NCBI GenBank assembly: GCA_047629355.1
Contig: JBLHWU010000076.1
Span: forward strand, 1-25,998
DNA: 25,998 bases
Reading direction: 5' to 3'
Source: CAYUNA01 sp047629355
GTDB lineage: Bacteria; Bacteroidota; Bacteroidia; Chitinophagales; Saprospiraceae
A model generated the notes under the pieces. That model was given only the letters and a program-made list of their open reading frames with translations. It did no database searches and was not told where the DNA came from. Positions 15,799-22,760 of the stretch are shown one piece after another; the stretch's first letter is position 1; every line of letters begins with the position of its first letter. A program made the translations under genes and the position numbers.

Positions 15799-17283
15799 AT
15801 GGAAAAAATTATAGGTGTTTTATTTTTGAATTTGTTGCTATTCAGTTGCACAAATCAGCAAGAAATTAACACAGAAAAGCAGTTTGCTACGGTAGTAGAA
15901 AAAGCTACTTTTAAAGTCGATGGCAAAACGGTTCAGGTATTTAATACTGCTGAAAATACAGATTTAAGATTAACCCCTTCAACAGAAAAAAGATTTGAAA
16001 AGGCAGCACAACCTTTAGAAACAGAGGTCGCTATTTTTGTCAATCCAAACAAGTCTTTTCAAACCTTTTTTGGAATCGGAGGGGCGATTACGGATGCTTC
16101 TGCGGAAGTTTTTGCAGCCTTACCCAAAGACCAACAAGACGAATTTTTGAAAGCCTATTACAGTCAAGAGGAAGGAATAGGGTACTCGCTTCTTCGAACG
16201 CATATTCACAGTTGTGATTTTAGTAGAGGGAGCTATACGTATGTTTCAGATGAAGATAAAGCTTTGAAAACGTTTAGCATTGACCATGATAAGCAATTTC
16301 GAATTCCTTTGATAAAAAAAGCGATAGAAATGGCGGATGGTAAATTGCCTTTATATGTTAGTCCGTGGAGTCCGCCTGCCTTTATGAAAAGCAATAAAAA
16401 TATGCTTAAAGGAGGAAAACTGTTGCCAGAATTTCGGGATGCATGGGCACTCTATTATGCTAAGTTCATCAAGGCTTATGAAAAGGAAAATATTCCGATT
16501 TGGGGCTTGACGATTCAAAATGAACCGATGGCCGTTCAACGATGGGAGTCGTGTATCTATACGGCAGAAGAAGAGCGAGATTTTCTAAAGAATCACCTTG
16601 GACCCGTCTTAGAAAGAGAAGGACTGGGCGACAAGAAAATAATCGTTTGGGACCACAATAGAGATTTAATAAATCATCGAGCCAACACTATTTTTGATGA
16701 TCCAGAAGCGTCTAAATATGCTTGGGGAATTGGCTTTCACTGGTATGAGACTTGGACAGGAAGTGATCCAATGTTTACCAATTTGGGAAATATAAAAGAA
16801 TCCTATCCATCAAAAAATCTTGTTTTTACAGAAGGCTGCAACGAAGGTTTTGATGCTGAAAAATATCAATATTGGCCGAATGCCGAACGATATGGACGCT
16901 CTATGATTAATGATTTTAATCAAGGAACAGTAGCTTGGACAGATTGGAATATTTTATTGGATGAAACAGGAGGTCCTAACCATGTGAAAAATTTGTGTTT
17001 TGCTCCAATTCACGGAGATACGCAAACTGGAAAACTGGTTTATACTCCGACCTATTACTACATCGGGCATTTCTCAAAATTCATCAGACCGAATGCCAAA
17101 AGAATTAGCACCGTTAGTAGTCGAAGCCATTTGCAAAGTACCTCTTTTTTGAATGAAAATGGCAAAATGGTAACGGTCGTCATGAATCCAACGGATGAAA
17201 AGATAAGTTATAAATTATACATTGGCGATAAAGCGGTGACGGAAGAAATTTTACCGCACGCTATGCAAACGTTGGTTTATTAA
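15799..17283 (+). CDS. GH30-family glycoside hydrolase lipoprotein (glucosylceramidase/beta-1,6-glucanase type)
   Basis: This is a retaining beta-glycosidase of clan GH-A. The N-terminus is a lipoprotein signal with Cys17 (LLLFSC), so it is membrane anchored; the residues after Cys (TNQQE) are only weakly acidic, leaving surface versus periplasm open. GH30 landmarks are FFGIGGAITDASAE, YSLLRTHIHSCDFS, LYVSPWSPPAFMKSN, acid/base Glu242 in LTIQNEPM and nucleophile Glu345 in VFTEGCNEG. WTDWNILLDETGGPNH and IGHFSKFIRPNAKRI follow, and then the C-terminal beta-domain. The 494-aa length is normal. In marine Bacteroidota such enzymes in SusCD loci often cut beta-1,6 branches of laminarin; that specificity is inferred. 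It is the last gene of the glycan locus. Confidence 0.94.
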   Translation: MEKIIGVLFLNLLLFSCTNQQEINTEKQFATVVEKATFKVDGKTVQVFNTAENTDLRLTPSTEKRFEKAAQPLETEVAIFVNPNKSFQTFFGIGGAITDASAEVFAALPKDQQDEFLKAYYSQEEGIGYSLLRTHIHSCDFSRGSYTYVSDEDKALKTFSIDHDKQFRIPLIKKAIEMADGKLPLYVSPWSPPAFMKSNKNMLKGGKLLPEFRDAWALYYAKFIKAYEKENIPIWGLTIQNEPMAVQRWESCIYTAEEERDFLKNHLGPVLEREGLGDKKIIVWDHNRDLINHRANTIFDDPEASKYAWGIGFHWYETWTGSDPMFTNLGNIKESYPSKNLVFTEGCNEGFDAEKYQYWPNAERYGRSMINDFNQGTVAWTDWNILLDETGGPNHVKNLCFAPIHGDTQTGKLVYTPTYYYIGHFSKFIRPNAKRISTVSSRSHLQSTSFLNENGKMVTVVMNPTDEKISYKLYIGDKAVTEEILPHAMQTLVY

Positions 17284-17439
17284 TTGTATTTGGGTTAGAG
17301 AAATAGGTAAAAAATTACCTAAGTAACGATAAAATAATAAGTAGGTGACCTTAAATTGTAATTAAAAACTAGAGGGGACAGGCATTCTGTCAGTTGGAGA
17401 TTGAAAGAAAATCTTTGATATTTCCTTCCTCCTTCTACC

Positions 17440-17477
17440 AAAAGAGTCGAGCGCAGTACTGCACTCGGCTCTTTTTT
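17440..17477 (+). terminator. Possible Rho-independent terminator after the glycan locus
   Basis: AAAAGAGTCGAGCGCAG (17440-17456) pairs with 17459-17475 over 17 bp, with one G.T and one mismatch. It ends in a run of T. It lies 157 nt after the GH30 stop. The A-rich left arm means it could also work in reverse. The flanking sequence 17284-17439 shows only an AAGTAGGTGACCTTAAAT repeat end near 17340. Confidence 0.5.
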
Positions 17478-17678
17478 ATTGCACTGTTACACCAGTCTGT
17501 AGACCGCAATATCAGAAAAAAGAGGGTTCAAGGACTTGTTATATTATTATCGTCGGACTACTTTAATTACCATGTGTTACTTAAGTTGTGATTAATGATT
17601 AGGAAAATTGTGACGAGAACTACAATTCAAGTCTCTTTTAAAAACGAAAAAACTCAAATGAAAAAAAGGGTAGTGTAA

Positions 17679-17866
17679 CAAATGTGCACCACCATTTATT
17701 GAAAAAGTGATTTGTTACTGTGTAAACGAAGGTTTTTTAAGTTTGAGCAGCGAGAAAATCGTAAGGTTTTTGAGCTTCAAAAAACACAGTGCGCGTTGCC
17801 TGCGGCAACGCGGGAGGGGTATTAAGGGATAAACAAAAGCACCTAAACTGTAGAAGTGCACATTTG
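17679..17866. repeat. Repeat element with 10-bp inverted ends containing an inverted B-C composite
   Basis: CAAATGTGCA (17679-17688) and TGCACATTTG (17857-17866) are perfect inverted repeats. Between them lies a reverse-orientation relative of the 11227-11362 element: a C hairpin (about 17747-17778) and a B hairpin (CGCGTTGCC-TGC-GGCAACGCG, 17792-17812). The right end coincides with the first codon of the open frame of the K+ channel pseudogene, so the element may have cut off its original 5' end. Confidence 0.65.
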
Positions 17867-18811
17867 TGGCACCACCAAAAAAAGTACCGTGGTTAGTAAA
17901 GTGGATAATTCCGCAGGCAATCCGAATTGCCTATTTTTTTAAAAGTATTATAGTCACGACACCAAGCAGCTTAAAACATTGGGTTTTTAATTTTGCAGCA
18001 TGGGGAAAACATCAATTAGACCGGCGTATTGATAGCGAACAACGGGCGTATTTGCACACCATAATTTTTAAAAGTAATACGACAGCGGGGCGGCGATTCG
18101 ACAAGGTGTTGCTTTGGCTGATTTCTATCAGTATTGTGGTTGTTATGCTCGAAACCGTATCGGAATTTCAGAAAATCCATTGGTGGCTTTTCTTTATTTT
18201 AGAATGGTTGTTTACTATTATTTTCACCGTCGAATATGTGCTTCGATTGTATAGTTCTAAAAAACCATTGACCTATGCGACTTCCTTTTTTGGTATCGTA
18301 GATTTGTTGGACATTATACCTTCCTATTTGGGTATCTTTTTTATTGCTGCCCAGAATCTAATAATTGTCCGAGCCTTGCGGTTGTTGCGGGTGTTTCGGA
18401 TTTTTAAAATGGGACATTTTGTAAGTGAGGGCGAAGTTATTCTAAGTGCGCTCCGAGCCAGCCGAACTAAAATTTCTGTTTTTGTCACCTTCGTAATTTT
18501 AATGGCCATGATAATTGGGTCATTGCTCTAGCTTGTAGAAGGTAATGTAAATCCCAATCTAAATAACATTCCCAAAGGTATTTATTGGGCGACATCACGC
18601 CAATTACACCGTTTGGAAAATTCTTAGCAACTATCGTAATGATAATGGGATATATGGGGTAATTGCTGTTCCAACGGGTATTGTAACAGCTGAAATTAGC
18701 GGTCGAGTGATGAATTTGAAGGAGGTTATCTTTACAGAATGTGCTCCTTGTGGGCAAGCAGAACACCATACCAGAGCTACTTTCTGTCATAACTGCGGAA
18801 GGAAACTATAA
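17866..18811 (+). pseudogene. Inactivated voltage-gated K+ channel-like ion transporter
   Basis: The readable part matches the six-helix ion-channel family: S1 RFDKVLLWLISISIVVVMLE, S2-S3 FFILEWLFTIIFTVEYVLRL, and a basic S4 (LIIVRALRLLRVFRIFKMGH). Three lesions follow. A TAG stops the frame at 18529-18531, although LVEGNVNPNLNNIPKGIYWA continues in frame. The sequence then jumps at about 18590 from GIYWA to DITPITPFGKFLATIVMIMG in another frame, losing the T-x-G-Y-G selectivity filter. A two-base AT gain near 18654 shifts the frame again before VIAVPTGIVTAEIS. The tail (CAPCGQAEHHTRATFCHNCGRKL) is a zinc-ribbon-like end common in this family. The N-terminus is uncertain: the open frame begins at a GTG right at a repeat boundary. 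It cannot make a working channel. Confidence 0.88.
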
Positions 18812-18918
18812 AATAGGACATTTTAAGAAACCAGCAAGACATTTTAAATGATTTTATAAGTCCATTCTTATTAAAGTGAGATGTGTTAATAAATAAGGAC
18901 TCAAAAGAATTATCGACT

Positions 18919-18945
18919 ATTTAAGGTCACCTACTTACGCTTTTT
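18919..18945 (-). repeat. Solo end of the TTAAGTAGGTGACC palindrome family
   Basis: Read on the minus strand, this gives GTAAGTAGGTGACCTTAAAT, matching the right arm of the palindrome at 4475-4593 and the ends at 8323 and 17340. The preceding CAAAAGAATTATCGACTA resembles the sequence inside that palindrome's right arm. Confidence 0.55.
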
Positions 18946-18965
18946 TAGCAATATTTTTTCAAAAA

Positions 18966-19020
18966 TAAGTGACCAATTTTCATTCCTCGGTCTATATGTC
19001 AATCTCATCCAATTTGAGAC
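18966..19020 (+). repeat. Dispersed GTGACC...GGTCTATAT repeat, copy 1
   Basis: AAGTGACCAATTTTCATTCC followed by TCGGTCTATATGTCAATC has diverged relatives at about 20888-20925 (AGTGACCCTTTTT, then ACGGTCTATATCTCATTC) and about 25028-25065 (AGGTGACCAATTAG, then AAGGTCTTTATTG). All three are intergenic. Together with the next palindrome this accounts for most of the 371-nt gap after the channel pseudogene. Confidence 0.5.
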
Positions 19021-19026
19021 CATTTC

Positions 19027-19146
19027 AAGTAACGAATAGTAATTAATTCGGTGATTTTATAGACATCTTTTTCCGCTATTTTAAAGAAAAACTATCGAAA
19101 AAATCTTGTCTAAAAATTTCACCAAATTAATTGCGACGCCTTACTT
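19027..19146. repeat. 120-bp imperfect palindrome with AAGTAA ends
   Basis: The left arm (AAGTAACGAATAGTAATTAA, then TTCGGTGATTTTATAGACA) pairs with the right arm 19107-19146 (TGTCTAAAAATTTCACCAAA, then TTAATTGCGACGCCTTACTT). An inner pair, TTTTTCCGCTATTTT against AAAAACTATCGAAAAAA, completes the stem. The right arm resembles 25722-25764, and the inner core resembles 25921-25955 and 4083-4170. Confidence 0.72.
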
Positions 19147-19182
19147 AATAATCATATTCTTTAACAATTCAATCTTAAAATT

Positions 19183-19344
19183 ATGAAGACCAAAGCAGAA
19201 AAAATAGCAGAAGCACGTAAGCATTCAGAAGCAGAAAAAGCGAAAAAGAAAGCGGTGAGAGATGGTAAATCCAATACAACGGAAACGGGTAAAATGGGTA
19301 AAAAAGGGAAGTCTTTAATACCACAATCAAAAGGTAAGAACTAA
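19183..19344 (+). CDS. Small Lys-rich basic protein, 53 aa
   Basis: An ATG follows an A/T-rich leader and opens a 53-codon frame: MKTKAEKIAEARKHSEAEKA, then KKKAVRDGKS and SNTTETGKMGKKGKSLIPQ to the C-terminal SKGKN. About a third of the residues are Lys or Arg. The first half is likely a charged helix and the second half is probably disordered. No signal peptide or known domain is visible. Its composition would suit a nucleic-acid- or ribosome-associated protein, but that is a guess. It stands alone between a palindrome and the repeat upstream of the sigma factor. The clean start, compact stop and biased composition support a real gene; function is unknown. Confidence 0.55.
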   Translation: MKTKAEKIAEARKHSEAEKAKKKAVRDGKSNTTETGKMGKKGKSLIPQSKGKN

Positions 19345-19398
19345 CTATTAGGAACTTGAAACTAATAGACTAAGACGCTTAAATCTGGTGCAAAAACA

Positions 19399-19503
19399 AA
19401 ACCATTTTTCTCCCTCAAACCTCTCTTCCTCGCCGCCGAAGGCGGCGGGCTGGGTGTTTTTGATGGGCAGAATCGGGATTAACGCCCAATTCTACTCATC
19501 AAA
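19399..19503 (+). repeat. Degraded A-B-A composite hairpin upstream of the sigma factor
   Basis: Only the right arm of the first A hairpin remains (AACCATTTTTCTCCCTCAAA, from 19399). B is CGCCGCC-GAA-GGCGGCG (19431-19447). The second A hairpin pairs 19459-19477 with 19485-19503, with one G.T pair and two mismatches. The trailing CATCAAACTCCCCATTGAA matches the sequence after the A hairpins at 10301-10345 and 15730-15770. This copy appears to be decaying. Confidence 0.65.
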
Positions 19504-19556
19504 CTCCCCATTGAATAGAGCATTATATCACCTACTTATTCTTTAAATAACAAAAA

Positions 19557-20060
19557 ATGACCGTTAACTTTTATGACTTGTTAATCAAAAATACCCCAAT
19601 GCTAAGAAGTAGAGCCATCATTTTTACCCAAAATAAATTTGATGCTGATGATTTGTTTCAAGAAACCTCGGAAAAAATAATAAAGAACGCAGGGCGATTT
19701 ACTTTAGGGACCAACTTTATGGCTTGGGCACAGACCATCATGCGCAACATATTTATCAATGGTTACCGAATCAAAAAGCGTCAAAGAGAATTGACAGCAG
19801 GCAGTAACAAATCAATATTTCCCGGCTCTAATTATACGGTAGTGAATGAGGGAGAGAACAATATCAACGTTCAATGTATTCAAACTGCCATTAACCAGTT
19901 GAATAAAAAGGTTCAAATTCCTTTTTTACTGCGGCTTGAAGGCTATAGTTATGAAGAAATTGCGGAGCAAATGCACCTGCCGATGGGAACAATTAAAAGC
20001 AGAATTCATTTTGCTCGGAAACAATTGAAAATCGTTTTAGCGGAATATAACAGCAATTAA
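19557..20060 (+). CDS. ECF-type RNA polymerase sigma factor
   Basis: This is an alternative sigma factor that redirects RNA polymerase to a small regulon. The 167-aa length is typical of ECF sigmas. Region 2 covers about residues 5-75 (DADDLFQETSEKIIKNAGRF, then TNFMAWAQTIMRNIFINGYR). Region 4 is the C-terminal HTH, about 108-160 (LEGYSYEEIAEQMHLPMGTI, then KSRIHFARKQLK). The start ATG is preceded by an A-rich leader without Shine-Dalgarno, as usual in this phylum. No anti-sigma gene with a cytoplasmic ASD domain follows; the next gene is a frameshifted lipoprotein 37 nt downstream, probably in the same transcript. A repeat element ends about 50 nt upstream. Its signal and targets cannot be read from the sequence. 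Confidence 0.93.
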   Translation: MTVNFYDLLIKNTPMLRSRAIIFTQNKFDADDLFQETSEKIIKNAGRFTLGTNFMAWAQTIMRNIFINGYRIKKRQRELTAGSNKSIFPGSNYTVVNEGENNINVQCIQTAINQLNKKVQIPFLLRLEGYSYEEIAEQMHLPMGTIKSRIHFARKQLKIVLAEYNSN

Positions 20061-20097
20061 TCATTTAAACTTATTCTGTTGAAAAAACAATTATGAA

Positions 20098-20803
20098 ATG
20101 AAAAAAATATGCTCCTTTTTAGTAGTATTCGTCACGACGGTTTGTTTTTTTGCTTGTCAAAATGATACGCCTATTTCAGAAGATAACGAGAAATCAGACA
20201 GCCTAATAAATTTTGTCGAGGACATGGAGACTTTGGACGACACTACTGATATTGGACAATACGGTTTAGATGATGCCTTATTATCACTGCAAGAAGGCGA
20301 CAAAACTTCCGCCGTTAAGTACCTACTACATGATGATGGACGAATTAGAAGTAGAATTGGAAGCTGAAAACCTGAACCCACAAGCAAAAAAACAACTCAA
20401 AACTACCAGCGAAGCGTTTCAAACGCTCGCTGACCAAATTGAAAGGAAGGACATTAGTGACTTTGCTATTATTGAAGAATCCTTCACAACGGCTGAGATG
20501 AGAATGGCAGAAAGCTATTTGCATTTGACAAAAGTATACATCGTCAGTAAACCAGAATCTGCCAGAAGTTACTTGGAAGCAGCCATTGAAAAAATGAACA
20601 GTGCAAACAAACGGGTAAAAAAAGCAGCACAACTGAATATCAAAAAAATTAGTGAGAATAGTCAGTTATTGCTAGAGAAAACCGGAATAAAAGTGGTAGA
20701 ATTTAGCAAAGCAATTAACAATCAAATGAAAAAGATGGATGCTTGGATGAAAGAACATTCTACTAAGATTAGTCGTGATAAAACCACCGTAGAACTCATC
20801 TAA
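20098..20803 (+). pseudogene. Frameshifted helical lipoprotein next to the sigma factor
   Basis: Two overlapping frames read as one protein. The first (from 20098) has a lipoprotein signal with Cys20 (VCFFACQ), then an acidic stretch (VEDMETLDDTTDIGQYGLDD) and a helix (ALLSLQEGDKTSAVKYLL). The second frame continues from about 20330 with MMMDELEVELEAENLNPQAK and a long helical region rich in Lys, Glu and Ala, ending at 20803. The shift is +1, at CTACTACATGATGATGG (about 20323-20339), where a single extra base would explain it. The restored protein is about 234 aa. I do not recognise the family. It could be a recent mutation, a sequencing error in a short ATG repeat, or re-initiation at one of three consecutive ATGs. 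Its place after an ECF sigma suggests a linked envelope role. Confidence 0.65.
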
Positions 20804-20887
20804 AAAGGTAAGGAATGTCCATTTTATTCTTTCTTCATTCCTTCAACGCAGAAATCCTATTTTTAAAAAAAATCTTCCGAAAGAATA

Positions 20888-20925
20888 GTGACCCTTTTTA
20901 AAAATACGGTCTATATCTCATTCAA
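20888..20925 (+). repeat. Dispersed GTGACC...GGTCTATAT repeat, copy 2
   Basis: AGTGACCCTTTTTAAAAATA followed by CGGTCTATATCTCATTC aligns with the copy at 18966-19020. It occupies part of the 325-nt gap between the frameshifted lipoprotein and the acidic lipoprotein. Confidence 0.45.
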
Positions 20926-20969
20926 AGTGAAACGCATTCGATTATTTGTGTCTAGGTACTTACTTGTCC

Positions 20970-21048
20970 TTTTTCCTTCTAAAACCCTTAAAAAATAAGT
21001 CCGTAACGGGGCTGTGCACTTATTTTTTAAACTTTTTACAAGAAAAAA
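20970..21048. repeat. 79-bp hairpin with 31-bp imperfect arms
   Basis: Arms 20970-21000 and 21018-21048 are inverted repeats at about 25 of 31 positions, perfect for TTAAAAAATAAGT next to the 17-nt loop. It lies about 80 nt upstream of the acidic lipoprotein gene. It resembles the other AT-rich palindromes in the window but I could not align its ends with them. Confidence 0.6.
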
Positions 21049-21128
21049 TTACGGCGCATTATGACTCAATTTATTAAATTCGTTTCACAAACAGTTTTTG
21101 AATACAAATAATTTTAAAAAAAAAACAG

Positions 21129-21383
21129 ATGACTAAATTAAAAATTTCCGTTTTCACTACCTTAATTTGCTTGTTGGCATTTATCTTAATCGGTTGCCCT
21201 GAGAGCAAAGAGGCACAGCAAGACGCTGAAAAATCAGAAGAGGTGAATTTTGAAGATGTAGAAGAAGACGCGTCGGAAGAGGGCGCAATGGAATTTGAGG
21301 ACGTAGATGACGAACAATTGATAGAGTCAGATACCTTAAACCAAGAAGAAGAAGAAGAAGAGGGCATTGAAGATGATATGTAA
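21129..21383 (+). CDS. Small, very acidic lipoprotein, 84 aa
   Basis: The N-terminus is a lipoprotein signal (MTKLKISVFTTLICLLAFIL, lipobox ending at Cys23 in LIGC). The mature part is almost entirely Glu, Asp and small polar residues (EEVNFEDVEEDASEEGAMEF, later NQEEEEEEGIEDDM). No folded domain is apparent; it is probably a disordered, strongly negative tail displayed in the periplasm or at the surface. The E-rich 3' end uses GAA/GAG runs that could expand or contract. The gene ends 36 nt before the PLP-enzyme start, but their functions look unrelated. A signal peptide with normal spacing makes it a likely real gene. Function is unknown; metal or cation binding is only a guess. Confidence 0.72.
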   Translation: MTKLKISVFTTLICLLAFILIGCPESKEAQQDAEKSEEVNFEDVEEDASEEGAMEFEDVDDEQLIESDTLNQEEEEEEGIEDDM

Positions 21384-21419
21384 TCTCTTTTACTAGTCCA
21401 ATTTTTTAAATAAAAAATT

Positions 21420-22481
21420 ATGAATATTAGGGATTGTGTAAAATCCTCTTCCAATAAAGTCTCTGCGGAATCCTACGGCTTATCTCTTCATGTAAAAGAT
21501 AAAAGAAAAACGTTAATTGACCGCTTGGAGTATTTTGAAGATATCATGAATATGGAAGTCGGCGATACGGGATTATCCCGAGCCAAATCCATCGAGCGAG
21601 AGTTCAATTTGCGTCAAGTATTTATTAAATACGAAGGAGACAACCCAACGGGAACGCAAAAAGACCGCATCGCTTTTGCGCAAGTACAGGATGCACTACA
21701 AAAAGAAATAAACACCATCGCTTTGGCAACCTGTGGCAACTATGGAGTGGCAGTCTCTTTAGCGGCGGATTTGGCTGGACTTCATTGTAAAGTCTACATT
21801 CCAGCGGGCTATCATACCGAACGGATTGCAGAAATGGAATCTTTGAATGCGACCATCATTCGGTTGCCCGGAAGCTACGAAGAAGTGGTTACTAAAAGTA
21901 GTAAATTGGCAAAAGAAAATGGTTGGTACGATGCCAATCCTGGAGGAGTCAACACGCCGTTGCAGATTAAAGCGTATGCCCAAATTGCTACGGAAATTTT
22001 TGATAGCTTAGGTGATGCACCCAAGTATTGCGCTGCACCAGTATCCAACGGGACGCTGTTTGCAGGAATTTATCGCGGCTTTGTGAATCTACATAAACGA
22101 GGCAAAACTTCGCGGGTTCCTAAAATGATTGCTGCATCCTCTACACATAAAAATCCGATTATTGAGTCCTTTATTCTTGGTTTAGACCATTGCAAAGACC
22201 TCAATCCTGATAAAATCAAGGAAACCAAATACAACGAACCCCTAATCAATTGGCATAGCTTTGATGGCGAAGAAGCCCTTTATGCTTTGCAAACATCAGA
22301 CGGTGCGGCTCACCACATCAGTGACAAACAAATGCTTGACATGGCAGCTTTCTTAAATAAAAAAGAAGGCTTGCGCATTTTGCCTGCTTCGACAGCGGGT
22401 TTGGTTGGGTTGTTGAGAATGCACGAAAATAATCCTTTGGAAGCAGACCGTTTTGTCACCGTTTTGACCGCAAAATTGTAG
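21420..22481 (+). CDS. PLP-dependent fold-type-II enzyme (threonine synthase/dehydratase-like)
   Basis: This is a cytoplasmic pyridoxal-phosphate enzyme of the tryptophan-synthase-beta superfamily, which performs beta- or gamma-elimination or replacement on amino acids. The PLP lysine is probably Lys81 in the family motif NPTGTQKDR. ATCGNYGVAVSLAADLAG (Asn107) is the substrate/cofactor loop, and PVSNGTLFAG (about 207-216) is the phosphate-binding loop. DANPGGVNTPLQIKAYAQIA follows, and a Ser/Thr-rich ILPASTAGLVGLL motif lies near the C-terminus, which in this family contacts the PLP ring nitrogen. At 353 aa it lacks the long N-terminal domain of classical ThrC and any ACT domain. It is encoded upstream of a DgcN-like and a DgcA-like gene, so a substrate linked to D-amino acid or glutamate metabolism is plausible. 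The exact reaction is not predictable from sequence alone. Confidence 0.85.
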   Translation: MNIRDCVKSSSNKVSAESYGLSLHVKDKRKTLIDRLEYFEDIMNMEVGDTGLSRAKSIEREFNLRQVFIKYEGDNPTGTQKDRIAFAQVQDALQKEINTIALATCGNYGVAVSLAADLAGLHCKVYIPAGYHTERIAEMESLNATIIRLPGSYEEVVTKSSKLAKENGWYDANPGGVNTPLQIKAYAQIATEIFDSLGDAPKYCAAPVSNGTLFAGIYRGFVNLHKRGKTSRVPKMIAASSTHKNPIIESFILGLDHCKDLNPDKIKETKYNEPLINWHSFDGEEALYALQTSDGAAHHISDKQMLDMAAFLNKKEGLRILPASTAGLVGLLRMHENNPLEADRFVTVLTAKL

Positions 22482-22517
22482 GGTATTTCTTGTGGAATCC
22501 CTAAGGAACGTGTAAAG

Positions 22518-22688
22518 AATAACTACCTATCTAAAAAAAGGGAATTTGAGGAGTGAAAATGGTTTTGTAAAAACCGTTTTCACTCCTCAATAACCTCACT
22601 CGCCTCGCTTTCGGCGAGGCGTACTATGTTTTATGAAGCTCGAAAATCTTAGGATTTTCTCACTTTTCAAATTAAGTAGGTAGTTATT
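22518..22688. repeat. A-B-C composite hairpin element with 12-bp inverted ends
   Basis: AATAACTACCTA (22518-22529) and TAGGTAGTTATT (22677-22688) are perfect inverted repeats. Inside are an A hairpin (22546-22566 with 22570-22590, 21 bp with one G.T, loop GTA), a B hairpin (CGCCTCGC-TTTCG-GCGAGGCG, 22601-22621) and a C hairpin (22635-22668, GAAGCTCGAAAATCTTAGGA onward). This is the cleanest complete copy of the A-B-C architecture. It fills the gap between the PLP enzyme and dgcN-like genes. No target-site duplication is evident. Confidence 0.8.
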
Positions 22689-22760
22689 TAAGGGTTGTTG
22701 CAGTAGTAGGGAACTCTACTTAACTATTTTTTCAATCGAAAATCTAACATTTTTTATAAA

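Noticed and set aside
15648..15869. 73-codon frame between GH5 and GH30
   Set aside because: It runs through the two A hairpins and the B hairpin and into the GH30 signal peptide in another frame; its content is translated palindrome.
17394..17591. 65-codon frame after GH30
   Set aside because: It crosses a terminator-like hairpin and a repeat remnant and has no protein-like features.
20323..20339. Programmed +1 frameshift in the lipoprotein gene
   Set aside because: No recognisable slippery or stimulatory signal such as a rare codon followed by a structured element; mutation or sequencing error is simpler, so I kept it as a broken gene.
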